A stretch of 64,000 bases of DNA from Gavia stellata (taxonomy: Eukaryota > Chordata > Aves > Gaviiformes > Gaviidae): contig NC_082603.1 in assembly GCF_030936135.1 (NCBI RefSeq), forward strand, positions 29,017,236 through 29,081,235, in the 5' to 3' direction. Shown piece by piece: positions 1 through 13,739 of the stretch. The translations under genes and the position numbers were made by a program. Position 1 is the first letter of the stretch. Every line of letters begins with the position of its first letter. The notes beneath the pieces were generated by a model. That model ran no database searches and was not told the origin of the DNA. It saw only the letters and a program-made list of their open reading frames with translations.

Positions 1-3000
1 GAAGAACAACCCTTTCAGAAGAAGAGGCTAGAGAGATGTAAATACCATGCACATGTGAAAGCTGCATGAGTTTCATTGAGATAAATAACCGTATCAGCTT
101 AACACAACCAGTACAAGTTTATGTATGAATCATCCCACACAGAATTTTAAAAGCCTTATTTAGGTTTGACTGAATTCAGCAAGTAAGACCACTTCAGACT
201 ACTTAATAAAGCCCACACAGAGCTTTACATTTGTTTAGCTAAAAATTGAGAAGGTTTACATTAAACAAACACAACACACTAATAGACATAGACACAGGGT
301 AACAGGAACAGCCACAGCAGATGATTTAATCCAAAATCCAAAGATGTCCAACCAAACAGTCTCAACTGCTTCAGAAAATACAGTGGACTAACTTGCTCAT
401 AGGGCATTTTCTTCCAACCCCCTGATTTTCTGCAGGTCTGACACATTCAGATTTCTAGTAATTATATATTTTTTATTGTATTCCACTTAATGTAATAGCC
501 TGATAACCCACATACTTAATTATTTCTATGAAACTCAGTAAGAGCTTTCTTTGATGAAAGGATTCATTTATACTTTCAAAAAACTATATTCCTCCCCAAA
601 TGCTACAACTCGTAGATTTTACTTTTTATTTAAAATGTCTGGTAAGCTGAAGAAACAAAGTTCTGCATTTTGTGTCTGTCTTGTTCATTTTGACTTTTCT
701 TCATATTATATACTTGATGTCTCCTTGATATGAAAACAATTTCTCTCAAATCACAAATTCAGAAAGTTTACCCCACACTGCTTTCTACTTTAAAAGAAGT
801 AAAGACAGTTCACCATCTTAGAGGAAGGGGTGCTAGGAGCTTTTAGGACTACATTTTGAAATATAACCAAAAAATGGTTGTTTCGTTGTTTCACACTATG
901 GAACAAATAGAAACCTATTTTAATATTTGACTGACCTTTTCAGCATTTAATCTTACATTTATTTCTCAGTCTGATTACACAAGTGAATATAACACCAAAA
1001 CCTACATATAAAACCTCACTACAGAGGGAGAGATGACACGCAAGACTGTGGTTTTGAGTTCTGTAAAATAAAAAAAAAAATGGTAACTGTTATATTTTGG
1101 AAATATCAGCCAGTATTCCTGCATGCTATCAATCCATCCTGCTCGAGGATCACTCAAGATTTGTTGAATTTAGGCAAATTAAACATGTTTTTTTAAAAGC
1201 TAATAGTGTAATGAAATATAATAGAAGGTCCTCATTAAGCAATCTAAACTACAGTAAAAAAATAACTTCTTATCTTTTGTATTTTATTATATATTTCCAC
1301 AGCATTGAAAGGGTCATTTATACTACTCTGTTTACAACTGTAATTCCATTGCAATTAATTCTACTCCTAATTTGGGCTAAATGTGATATTCCCCTTGAAA
1401 TAAATATTCTTACTCTAGTTTTGTTGCTTTCACATGATAAATTGCTTATCCTAAAGATGTAAAATCCATTATTTTATTTGCTATTCAAACAAAATAAATG
1501 GATGATAAAACTCAAAATGCTTTGTACAATGGGGAGCTTAAAAAAAAAAAAAAGAACCAAACCCCAAAACTGAACAAATGTTATCCAGAGAGGAAAAACA
1601 AATGATTAAATGATAAGGGATAAAGGAAAGCATTAGTGAGACAAAACATGCACAAAAAGACTGAAAACGCAAAAGTGAATTTTAAATTGCTTCTAAACTA
1701 TAAATCTGTGTGACAAAAGAACATACTTTTATATAAAACATTAAAGCAAAACAGGGGAAGTGCAAAGATTTATTAGTTCCTTTTGAGCATAGAAGCATTT
1801 CTTACAATGAAACTAACTTGCAGGGTTCTGCTATATGCATGTGTTTCAGCAATAACAGTAAATATTTTGAAATAATGCTCCCCTAATAACTTTCTTTTTG
1901 GCAAATACTAATTTGGGCTTGTATTTTCAACAGAACTGAGAATAACGGGTAATGTCAGATGTAGACGTGCCAAAACATTTGCTTTGACCTGCTGATACCA
2001 TGATTTCAAGAAACTAGATAAAAAGTAAATAAGACTATGCATCATCTTTTCTTGTGATCAGTTTACAACAATAAAAAAGTGGAAAATTGGGGAATAAACA
2101 GCAGAAGTTTTACTGATGCTGACAAAAACATACTGCGAGTATTAGTCAAATACTGCAGTCAATCTGGAGTAATAAAATAAAGGTTTACTGGAATCAGCTG
2201 TAACACAATCCCTTCTTTCTGCCCCAAAACATGAAGATTGTATTATGAGATTCCCAAGCAGAGGAACATGGCTTCTGTGCAGCTTTATGCAACTATCAAA
2301 TCTTGCCTGTTACAGGCAAGCCTGTGATGTGTTATTCTAAACAAGAAATTCCATAAAACGTTCTGCAGAAATACCAATTATTTTAGACCAGAGGTCTTCT
2401 ACAGACAAGATGCACTGTGACCTTCCTACATACACAGCTACTCCGAAACCATTATTTTACACTCATAGCAGTCATTACTTGTTGAGTTCTAAAAAATATT
2501 ATTCGGTTTGGATTTTTAAATGAATACAATACTATTTAAATTAAAAAATTACTAATTATGCCCCAGTAGTAACAGAAGCAACCTCTACCTTTGTTATCTT
2601 TGGCAGGCTTTTCAAGGCAAAGAAATGAATCAGCTTTTTTCTGTAGCTTGTGTTATACTTGCTGGCGTTTCCCCAGCTTTGCAAGTCTCAAAGTATTTCC
2701 AAGTGCTAGACGTGAAGTTACACCCACAAAGTTTTTACAGAATGCCAACATTTGTCCCCATCGTGGTTAAAATTTAACCAAAAGCTGTAATTGAACTACA
2801 ATGAAATGTCTTATATGCATTCTGCTTTATTTCAGCTTGCTTTCTTTACAACAAATATACTTCATGAAAAGCTGCAAAACAATAGAATTGCTAATAAAGC
2901 AAAAAATTAACATTTCATCAAAAAATGCCACATGAATATATTCATACAGATGATTCACTTAATCAGCAAGAGAGCACGCGTTGAAATAGTTTACAATTAG

Positions 3001-6000
3001 CACTCTAGATGTGGTTTCCCATTTCTCCCTACTTCTTTGGTGGCTTCAGCAAATTTTTTCTTGTCATTCCTACAATATGCCGAAATGCACTAGGAAGCCT
3101 TTCAACAGTTAGATATACTTCTGTCATCCTGGGAAAAAAACCCACATTTTGCACAGTTCTTGAATTTTGTATTGTCACTGCATAATTCCACAGACAAAGT
3201 GCAATCTCAATAAGAAATTCATAACTGGATGTATTTTCCTAGTGCAATGAAAATAAATAACATGAACAGATTTATATGAAGCTTATGGATCATTATCTAC
3301 CCAGATATCTATCTATCTAGATCTGAAACTCTATTTCAGCAAGAATAAAGGAAAATTATTGTGAGTTATCCACTCAAAACTCATTCATATAGAAAGGGAA
3401 AAGAATAGACAGTGATGTGTCTGCTACTTCCTGACACACATATATAGTTATCTTGGCCCTAGTCATTCATGTCACAACTTTTTACACTAATACTGCTTCA
3501 CCTTCTAACTTAACAGAAAGGAATGCTTATGCTTGATATCAAAACATATTTTGTTACTCCTTAGAACATTAAGTTAGACAGCAGAAGAGTCAGATAAAAC
3601 AAAGGCTATGCCTGAAAAAAATACCTATGTACTGAATTCCCACATTTCTACCCCTCTCCTAATTATTTTATGTGAATTTGAATGACAACACTAAAACGTA
3701 CAGGTTGGAGATAGCTACCCCACAACAACATACTTTTTGTTCAGCCTTAATAAATAAATAAATAAAATCACTCTTTGCTATAACATACTAGCTTTTAGCA
3801 AGTACTAAAAAGATAGAACAGGGATGAAATCTCAGGACACAAGATCATTCAAAATGTCCTAGAAGTTCTGTCTACAGACTAAGGCCCCTTTACTGAAAAG
3901 GTGTAATAACATGAAGTATCTTATATGAAATTTTTCAAATTAGCCTAGCCATAGTCAGCAGACTGCCTAATCACTAATATAAGAATAATTACGCAAGATT
4001 TCACTCAAGAGTTTGGAAACCAGAAAGTCTACTTCCGAAGTATGTAACCTACAACTTGTCTCCCTATACCTCTCAACAGCCTATGCTATACTGCTGGTAC
4101 TGCAGCAACCCAGGTCTTCCAGGACCAGCTAAGGAGAGTTTATTTAAATAAAAATAGGACAGAACTGTTAAGATATTCAACAGCATTATAAGTAAATCAT
4201 TTTTCAAAATACTCTGCTTTGAAAGCCTGATGGGTCTAGATGACTTCTGGCTTCCGTGGTAAAATCTTTCACAATTAAGTTTTACTTGCAAAATAGTCAC
4301 AGCATTGGCACAGATGCTGGTTCTCAAATTATTTAATTTACTTCTTTTTTCTCCTACTCATACATTCCTGGCATGACTCCATGACAGATTAATCACTTGT
4401 CAAACACACGTTTATAAGCCATACACAATTTTCAGTTCAACTAGTCACAGAGTAATATACTACAAACTACTTTTAGATACCTCATCACCAGCCACTTCAT
4501 TATTAATATAGTCTAGAAATTTGCTCTTGAATTTGAATGTCTCAAGATAAATTAATGCTAAGCAATCTTCATATAAATTGCCAATACAGAGGTACAAGCC
4601 TCTGAAAGTAAGTATTTGTAAAATGTAAGGCAGGTGGGTAATGCCTACATATAGCTACAATATTATTAGGCACCACTGTGAACTCAGGTGCCGCTTTTTG
4701 GTTATTCTCAGAACACAAAAAACTCTCTATTACAAGAAACAAGAGCCTTTTTCCATGACCAGAAATTTAAGTTTACTAGTCCCATTGCTTGTTTGATCAC
4801 TATGCAAGAAAAACTTAAGTAAAGGAGCTCATTTCTTAAGGAAGTAAATCTCATCTGTTATTTGGAAAGAAGACACGCCACTTACATTACTTTACAATGC
4901 TGACAGCAAAGTTTTACTTAAGAATCTACTCAGCTCTCTTTCTGGCCAGACATTAAAATTTCACATACATCATCACAGCCACATAGCTACAAAATACAGC
5001 CATAACGTACATAATCACAATCCCTTTGTTATCCTCCAGTGAATAAAGCAGGCTTGTTCTATTAGAAAAATTAAAATCAATAGTTATGAAACAAAATAAA
5101 CTATTTTAGATTAACATAATCCCCTAAGTGTCTAGAAAACTATCTGCTATAGCGCAAGTTAACCATCACATTTGCTAAAATTGTGAAGGAGTGTAACGTA
5201 CAGATTTCTTCACAGATACTAAAGAATTACTCCAGTTTAACAGGAGAAAAAGGGCGTTCATCTAGAAGACCCTTTGCCCAAGCTATACCAGTTTTACCTT
5301 GTGGGAAAAATAATTATCCCATTACACCCTCCTTTAATCAGCAATGTGAGAATCAGTCCCCTCTGATGAATAAACAAAACTGCAAAGCATGTATAAAACA
5401 GCACTAAAGAAAACACCTTTAAAGCCATGATTCTTAACTGCCTTAAATAAAAAAAAAAAATCCCTACCCTCCTTGAGAGCTATCAAGTTTTTTCATCCTC
5501 CCAAACTGCAAATTGAAAGACAAAATAATTCATGTATTTAACCCTAATTCATGGTTTCCATAAAGTTGTAAACTGCACATCCGTTGGCTTCAATCTGTTT
5601 AAACATGGGAGACCAAAAAGAGCCCTAAATACAGTTAATCATCTACTAAACAAATAATAATTTTATAATGTTAGAATTTCAGCAGTGCCTCGAAAAGAGG
5701 AGACAAGAATGACACCGCACAGCACCAGTTTTCCACAATGAAAGCACGAGTCTTCCCAAGCACTGAGGCTTTCAAGACTTTTTCCGTGAAATAAGTACCA
5801 CGTTTCAGCCGAGGAGCATTTTAATGAAATTAAAACTGTTTTCACCAAATTCCCCATCTTTCTCAGACAAAGCTTTGCCCTGGTACAGTAGTTTGCTCAG
5901 GGGTGGGGGAAGAAGAGTTTGTATTTCTTACACATTCATCTGCCTTAGGACCAAAAAAGAAAGAGACAGAAATAAACTGAAGAAACCAAACATCCCTCTG

Positions 6001-8174
6001 GACCTAGTACATAATTTAGCTATTATCTGGTGGAGTAAGGTGCATTTTGAGAGGGTTTTTTGTACCTGAATAGTCCCAGGCAAGATCCATGGGAATCTAA
6101 TAAAGTTTTGGGATAGCAGACTACCAACAAGGAAAACAATTAATTTCAGTTTTCAAATCTTTCTCTACAGACAAGCCAGAAACTGCCCCCTTCCCAGCCT
6201 CTTTCTTTACAGGGGGAACACTGTGAAAATTGAGATTCTTGGATATTTACACAATATCAGCAGCTACAGCATTGATTACAGCTTTCATGGGTTTCCTTAT
6301 AAAAATCACAAGATATGGCAACGTTAACATGATCCAAGCAGTGTTTCTCAACCTCTTTTGAAAGAGCAAAGGGTCATCCAAACAAGAAAACAAATCCAAA
6401 GACCACCTAAGTTTTTTTGGGGGGAAAAAAAAAAAATCCAAGGGACCAACCTATGTAATAAAATAATAGTTTTATTCAAAATAATCAAAAGTTGAGAACA
6501 CACAAGTTAAAGATTTGATACTTTTATTCTCCCTTTAGTATGTTTGCTTCCTTGCTTGCATGTGTCAGAATGAGTATATGACATTTTTATTGGGTTTGGC
6601 TCCATTTTATTTTAAACTGTAGTGGCTCTGTTGACCACTTTCTGATGTCTAACAGACCACTTGCAGGCAACAGACCAAGACTGATGCAGAGACACAAGAG
6701 GATCAGCTGTGATCTGTGCTCTCATCAAAGACATGTGAAATGACTGTCACAGGGGCAATATAGTGAACACTTTCCTACATCACCTGAGGTATCAACTATC
6801 ACCGTTATTAAAAGTGTCAGAAGAAAGCAGCTGGGATGTGGTAGGACCATGAAGACTGGGCTACCTTACTGCTAGCAGAGGTAATCTTCCTTCCTTGAAG
6901 CACAGCACGGAGGTGATAAAGCAGTACTCTTATTCCACATTTTACAAGTAAAGAATCTTATTTTCTTCCACATGTATTAGTGGTAGTATTTGAGTTTGGT
7001 TGGGGTTTTTTGTTGGGTTTTTTTTTTAGCAGATGAATGTGCATACAGCTATGTGGAAAGCCATACTATGCTTACCAGTGCCTATAGATCTGCACATTAC
7101 ATACCATCTTCAATGTAGAGACTTTACAAAAAAGAAAAATCCGTTTCACCCAAGATGAAGGCATTCAAAAGTAAATAAAAACAATTAATTTAATAATCAT
7201 AGGGTTTTTTAAGAATTAGGTAGTCTTCTTTACTACCACCCAGCTGCATGAAATACACAGCATACATCTGAGCTTACTCGAAGACACAGAAATGTCACTT
7301 CAGGAGCTGCAAAAAAGCTGGAAATACAAAGAATGAGAAATTAAACAATTTTTGCAAGCAAGGATCCCTAATTTAACAGAAAATACATTAAAAACTTCCA
7401 AAAGGGATCTCTGTAGTCCCTTGTAAAACAAGACGTTCACATACAATTTAATTGTGTCCTACTAGGAGAGATTAATGCTGTAGTTGGACACACAAGAAAC
7501 CTGCAACTCCTGTATTTCCTGGAGAACAGGCACCATGCCCACAGGACACTTGCACCAGTGGGATGTCCATCCACCAATATTACTCATCATTACCTAACTC
7601 AGAGCTTCCTTCTTCCTTAGCTCTGCTGGCAGCAGGATTTTGAATGCTGTCCAGGCTACTCAGTGCAGTAACGACGAGTATAAACTAACTGAGCTGACAA
7701 TAACATGTTTGACAGGACACCAAGATCGAGAAGAGGACACAAGTCTAAAATAAAACTTTAAAAGCTCCTTAAAAAAAAATTGCGATACAACTTGTACCAA
7801 GATTTACTACACATTATAACAAAAGAATTAACTTAATGGTTACAAAGCAATAAAAGATACAAATAACTGATTGTTGATAACCGTCAAGAACCAATGGCCC
7901 GTTTTCTGCCTAGGAATCCCATCTAAACTGGCAGCTGCAACAGAAACAAAGAAGAAAAATTGTAAAGCCCCAGATCATTTTTCTCAGTTCAATTTTTTGG
8001 GGGTTTGTTTTGTTTTGTTTTTTACTTCTTTCTTTCCAAAAGATAACATTACATAGAAGTCAATATAAATATATAAACAAAATGGGTACTTGCATTAAGA
8101 AAAATCCTGTCTGACAAATAATTACAATTTTTTTAAGAGGTTTTAAACAGCGAGATGCTAAAAAACCCTCATCC

Positions 8175-8385
8175 TAGAATCACAGAATCATTTAGGTTGG
8201 AAAAGACCTTTAAGATCACTGAAGTCCTTTTCTGCAGGGCAGCTTTCCAGCCACTCGCCCCCAAGCCTGTAGCATTGCATGGGGTTGTTGTGACCCAAGT
8301 GCAGGACCCGGCACTTGGCCTTGTTGAACCTCATACAATTGGCCTCAGCCCATCAATCCAGCCTGTCCAATCTTCTGTATAAGTT
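8175..8385 (-). mobile_element. CR1 LINE fragment, internally deleted
   Basis: Read on the minus strand, this begins inside the 3' part of the CR1 reverse-transcriptase frame, with the familiar string meaning 'GCCGGGTCCTGCACTTGGGT', and then jumps to the CR1 3' end (AAGGTCTTTTCCAACCTAAA and the ATTCTGTGATTCT tail). The several hundred bases normally between these parts are missing, with the junction near 8220-8228. It has no coding capacity. Family assignment rests on recognising CR1 words; the subfamily is not determined. Confidence 0.85.
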
Positions 8386-11300
8386 ATCCATTCAAAAAAT
8401 TATACTTGAGAGCTGAAGCTTTATAAGAACAGATGTTCAGAATACACAATTTTCTCTTTCCAAGGTATAGAAATGCTTTTTGTCAGACGACTCTTGGAAG
8501 CTGCAAACGACAGGAACTGCAAGTCATCACATTTCCAGGTGCGCTAAACTGCTGGTTTTACTGAAGTTATACTGTGCTTTGAGCCTCTACCAGAATACAG
8601 AATAACAAAACCAAGTATAGCAGGAAGGTACAAAGGTCATTTTAAGAATATATTTTGAAAATAAAAGGCACATTTTATTTTTTTTAATAATCATTATACA
8701 CATGTTTATAGTGAAGTGAATATGGGATAAACCCCCCCTTTACTTTGATGAAATTGATTTTCTTCTTAAGGTGATGTTAAGCAGTACCTTACCATTACAA
8801 TGTCTATTGGAAAAGACATGAAATAAAAATAATTTTAAAAACCAGTGTATAGGAGTAACAACAGAAATGGTCGTACTGGAAAAAGTAGAAAATTAAGCAT
8901 GGCGAATCCTGCTTTTCATTCAAAAATCCTGTTCCTATTACCAGTACATAATACAAAGTCATGCTATATATGAAGGATTTTGAGTTTTTCATTAAATCCA
9001 TGAAAGGTACAGAAGACAAAGTTTTATGCACAGATACAAGCATTTGATATCAAGAGAGCACAGAGCTATTACCTATGTAATAACCTCAGATATACGAAGG
9101 TCCATATTGCATAGGGTCAAGAAGTACATTAATGGGTCATTTCCTTTAAATTTGTACCATCACCAGAAACATTTCAAAAGACACGTAGTTGCAATTTTTC
9201 ATACTTTTGTTTTATTGCCTTTACACAAAGTTTAAGATACATTTATACTGTCATTCTTGCCTTCGAATGCCAAAACAGAAGGTCGTAGTTTAAATGGGCA
9301 CACTATGAAACCATCAGATTTTACAACAGACAAATTCCTAACTTTGGCTTCCTCAGATGTTAAAAATGATTGTAAATTAATAGATGTAAAGAAATGACAC
9401 TCAGGAAATAACATATCAGCAATCCTAGCAGGATTAAGAAAGCTGCTGGATCCATTTATTGCAGAACAGTTTCATAAAGATGAAGGCCTGAAGAGATCAT
9501 TATATTATCTATGTTGATCTTCTGTATCTCACAGAACATCTGTAACATTTCATTGCTCAGCCTATAATAAGCCTACTAATTAGGCTACAGTGTTCTAATA
9601 CAGAAAAAATACCTAAGCTGCTACACATGCAGCAGACCACCACAAAGGCCAAGTCATATGCAACAGTGGGGAACTAATTATTGGCAAGATTAGACTTCAT
9701 GATCCCACCAAGCAATTTATACGCTCCTATTGCATATGAATTCCTCTGCAGCACTCTCATGATCAATTTGATTTTAAGCACTTGAACAAAGCCTAGCAAC
9801 CACACATTTATGGAAGACATCTTCCTATATCACTTCAAACAGCTACAAACATTATTTGGACACTGTAAAACATATACAACTCAGACATGTAAATCTGACT
9901 TATTTAGTTCTAAGTCGAAGATGAATTAATGGCAGTTTATGTAGTCTTAAAGTATCCCATATAGAGGAATAGACATGAAGACTTCCAATTGGGGGTGGGT
10001 AATCTTTAAAAGTTCAAAAATAGGAAGCTGATGTTTCAGTTCTAAACTGAAAAGAAAAAATAATTCAGATGAATTCTTAATAAAAAGCATAAGTGGCTAG
10101 TAGAAAAACTAAACCAAGAAAGGAGTTTCTTACACATCAGTCAGGTTTGGCTTTGTTTAAAGGTAAGACCAGATGTCCAAAAGATGCAAAACACAACAAC
10201 ACTCACTGAAGTAACAGGAAAGACATCGGTGACATTTTAACCTTTGATACTAAAAATCTACCAGCAAGACAAGGAAAAAAAAAAAAAATGGAGAAATAAG
10301 CAGCAGGAATATTGCATCAGTGCAAACAAAGAAATCCTCAGAAAAGCTTACATAAAAACACAGTACTTGTAGCATGACATCAGAAACTTGTTTTGTGAAC
10401 TATATAACCCCTGCTGTCTCTGTGCATTCTGATGTACTTCTCTGCCAGCCTATGTCAGCAAGTGCTTCACTGTTTCTGTTTTGGGATCCTTCTGCTTTCC
10501 AACTCACTAGGACTACTTGCTCTTGGTTGTTTTGTCCCAGAGAAATAACAACACCCTTGAGTTGAGTCTCACAGAGTTCAAGCAGCAACAGGTGCTCAAG
10601 GGAATCTTCCACCTGGGTCCCTAGCACAGCCTCTGAGAGCGCACGACTTTTTTCCCCAAACAGGAAAATGGAATTGAGATACAGACAGCCTGAACGAGCA
10701 AGAAAGCAATCTGTTCTGATACAAGAACTTCCTTAACTTACATGTTGGGTTTTTTCCCCTAATGCTGCAGAAGTGCCCCTGAACTTAGGTTGATCACATC
10801 CTAACAGGACTTGCTTAGCTTTCTACTTCATATTACCTGGGTGCCTCACAGAAGCTTTCCTGATCAAATACAGAGCTCTGATTTTACTTCCAAAATCATG
10901 GAAGTAAAGGAATCCAGATTTAAAAAAAAAAAAAAAAACAAACACACATACCCCCCAAAAAAACCCTGAACACCTGTATGACTATATTTAGTCATATTTA
11001 TCAAAAACTTGAACTTGAAATAAGCCTCTGAATAAGATGCGCAAAACAAAGTGAAATTAGAGAAGGCAGCGATAATATTCTTCCCATTTACCTAACAGAT
11101 TGGTGGTCAAAGAATGACAGAGGAACCCTTACCAAAATCATCACTACTTCACTACTGTCTTCATGATTTGTGAACCAAGTCCTACAAATTTTGTTTTCCT
11201 TACAAATCCAAAAAAAAATGTTTTGTTCTGCATTGAATTAAATATTTAGTGCCAAGCAAAAGGATTTTTTTAATTTTTCATCTCACCTAAAAATCTCCAA

Positions 11301-12033
11301 GACCTTTTGGTTCAATCAAAACAAACCCTTCCCTCCTCCCCAGTTTCTTGGCACTGAATCTGTACTTGACTACTGAATCAAAGGTGTATTAAAAAAAAAA
11401 AAGGAAAAAAACCCAAAACAAACAAAAAATCCCCACCACACATGGAAGACCTATGCAATAAGCCACAGACCACTACACTTTTAATTTTAAAATAAAAAAT
11501 GCTACTTTTCTCATAAGTCATGAGCCTTTTTTCATGTATTGTTTTGACTTTTGAAATGCTAATATCCCTTGCCTAACAAAGAGATGTTTCTCTCTCAAGC
11601 TAGCAACTCCTTTTCTTCTTACATTCACATTTCTTTTGTCTTCTCTCCTCTTTCTTCACTCTTCTGCTTCTAACTCCCTGTCAGATTTGCATGATTTGGT
11701 TTTCACTCCCTTTTTTTACAAGAAGGTTGCTTTTAATAAAAAGGAATCAGTGTCGTACTAATGACAGAGTCTTAGGGCATCTTCTTCACTTTTACTCTCC
11801 CCAGTTTATATTTTTTCTTCCACAACTTACCATTTCCTTTTCATAGACACTCCTCTCATTCATCTTCTGTTTAGTTTCAAGAACTATGTACTTTCCTGAA
11901 GTACCTCTTACATCCCTAATTTTCTTTCCTTTCTTAATTTCCATATGCCTTTTTTAAGGTTGCATCTTTGGGTCATTACTTCTTTTCCCCCTGTATTCTA
12001 CTTCTGGATCATTTAATCATCACTAATAAAATT

Positions 12034-12081
12034 AAGTATTTAAAGCTAGTCTCGTAGCCATTCTCATAGCTTTAAATACTT
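12034..12081. repeat. Perfect 15-bp inverted repeat with 18-nt spacer
   Basis: The left arm at 12034-12048 and the right arm at 12067-12081 are exact reverse complements (core AAGTATTTAAAGCTA). The arms do not extend further outward. The element lies inside FAF1 intron 2 and would form a short stem-loop in the pre-mRNA on either strand. The stem is much shorter than a normal pri-miRNA hairpin. Confidence 0.8.
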
Positions 12082-13670
12082 CACTCTCCCTTTCTGCTCG
12101 TTCTGGAGTCTCAAAACAAAAGAAAAAAATCAAAACAAATCCTCTTAGTTGTTCTTACCATTTTTCATCACAATTCTCTCATTCAACCCCACCTGTGAGC
12201 ATTTGTCGTAAAGCATATACTTTACAATTTACAAATCCCCCAAACCCACATCCAACTGATTTAATGCATTGTATTGAGACCTTTACAACCTGAACAGAAT
12301 GCATAAGGCTATTCCTTGCCTTCCCATAACCACTTTAATTTTCAAAACAGACCATGCTAAGTCACAACAAACTACTAGGACAAAAGATATTTTAACTATA
12401 CCACTCTGTCAACATACATTTGGGTTTTTCTGTTTGAAGACATTGACAATAGTCACTCCCTTCTGCTCGTTGGTGTCTCATTCTTGCTTATACCATGACA
12501 TGTTGCTAAATAAAGACTCCATATACTTTGGCCAACATTCGTTTTAAACATTTAGTTTCAAGCGTTTGGAGTACATAGTGTTTGTTTACAATAGGTTATA
12601 ATATCACATTTTAATAATTATGCCTTAAAAGAAACAGAATATTCATTCTAAAAAACTCAGTTTAAAACCCCACCCTAACCTCTGTGATACTTAGTTTGTA
12701 ATTATTAAAACATAGAGAACACTCTAAACAATATGCTGGGAACACAATGTGGCAGACAGCTGAAACTGTATCCATAGTCAATTTTGAAAAATCTAATTTA
12801 TTTACTTTTTAAATAATTTTCTGATAATTTGGACTGGTCCAAAGATCACTCATTTGGAAAAGAAAAAAAAACAGGGAGAAAATCAAAGGTATTACAGCTT
12901 AAAGGAAGATCACTTGCTTTTTAATTAAGTTTGTTCTATTTTGCACTTTTAAACCTTAAGAAAATGGGTTAATAGTTTCTTTATTTATCTGATAATCCTA
13001 TGCGGAGTCTTAAAATACCTAAAATTGTTTTTCTTGTTTTATTGGTTTCCTCCTATTTGTCTGCACATTGAACCTTGTTACAGACTAGACTATAGGTTTT
13101 TTTAAGATGAGTTTGTTTGTTGGGTTTTTGTTTGTGTTTAACCCTGTCTGGATAACACCAAATACTAAATAAGGTATGGCCTTAATCTCTGACTCAATTC
13201 TGCATTACAACTAACAATAGAAGAGCAACTTTCTTATTTTTAAACTAAAAGCACACGAAAGATTGAAGAAGTTGTTTTACCTTCCATTTCATCCACAGGC
13301 ACCTAAATCCTCAAAAATCTTGTGTTTATACACAAGATGTCTTCTAAAAATGCTACCCTTAATAATACTACTTACAACATTATGCATACAATTAGCTAAA
13401 AAGGAAACTAAATATAACATGGATTTAAAGGAAAAGAAACAAATCAAAAAGGCATGAAGACATTCAGAGTATACCAGGGTATATACAACTCAGTATCATG
13501 TTAACTTGGCAATGAGGCTTTAACAGACCAGAAACAGTCTGCACATAACTTGCTTGCTCCAGCCATAAAAGACACATCCAAATTTGAAATAAAGGTAATA
13601 GCTGTCTCAGCAAGATGGCACGTCACTGTTACATGAAGTTGATCTGAGGTCATTTTCTTAGAATACTTAC

Positions 13671-13739
13671 CACTAAATCCCAGTTATTTTGTTCAAGCAA
13701 TGTTATAGCTTCATCAATATTTTCAATACCAGTACATGC
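13671..13739 (-). CDS. FAF1: FAF1 coding exon 2 (UBA domain part)
   Basis: On the minus strand the 69-nt exon reads ACTGIENIDEAITLLEQNNW followed by DLV. This matches residues 16-38 of FAF1, the middle of its N-terminal UBA domain, which binds ubiquitin chains. It is flanked by a pyrimidine-rich acceptor ending in AG at 13740 and a strong GTAAGT donor starting at 13670. It begins and ends in phase 0, so it joins exon 1 directly. FAF1 (FAS-associated factor 1) is a UBX-domain cofactor of VCP/p97 in ubiquitin-dependent turnover and was also described as a modulator of Fas apoptosis and NF-kB signalling. The UBL, UAS and UBX domains must be encoded beyond the left edge. No open-frame search of ordinary length would detect this exon; it was found by translating near splice-like signals. 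Confidence 0.95.

Larger units (their letters stand above)
1..13670 (-). other. FAF1: FAF1 intron 2, 5' part (runs off the left edge)
   Basis: The interval lies immediately downstream (minus strand) of the GTAAGT donor that ends FAF1 coding exon 2, so it is the beginning of intron 2. I looked for the next FAF1 exon, which should start with residues resembling AAINGVIPQENG, and did not find it, so it probably lies beyond position 1. The DNA is AT-rich with many short A or T runs, an AATA microsatellite near 3758-3776, a CR1 fragment at 8175-8385 and an inverted repeat at 12034-12081. Open frames such as 1097-1462 are AT-rich and resemble no known protein; I regard them as chance. Confidence 0.8.

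Noticed and set aside
1097-1462. 121-codon open frame near the left edge
   Set aside because: Hydrophobic, AT-driven composition in an intron, with no family resemblance.
9421-9470. Possible FAF1 exon 3 from an AING-like translation on the minus strand
   Set aside because: Only four residues match and the following residues (SSSFLNP) do not fit FAF1. No proper exon context.
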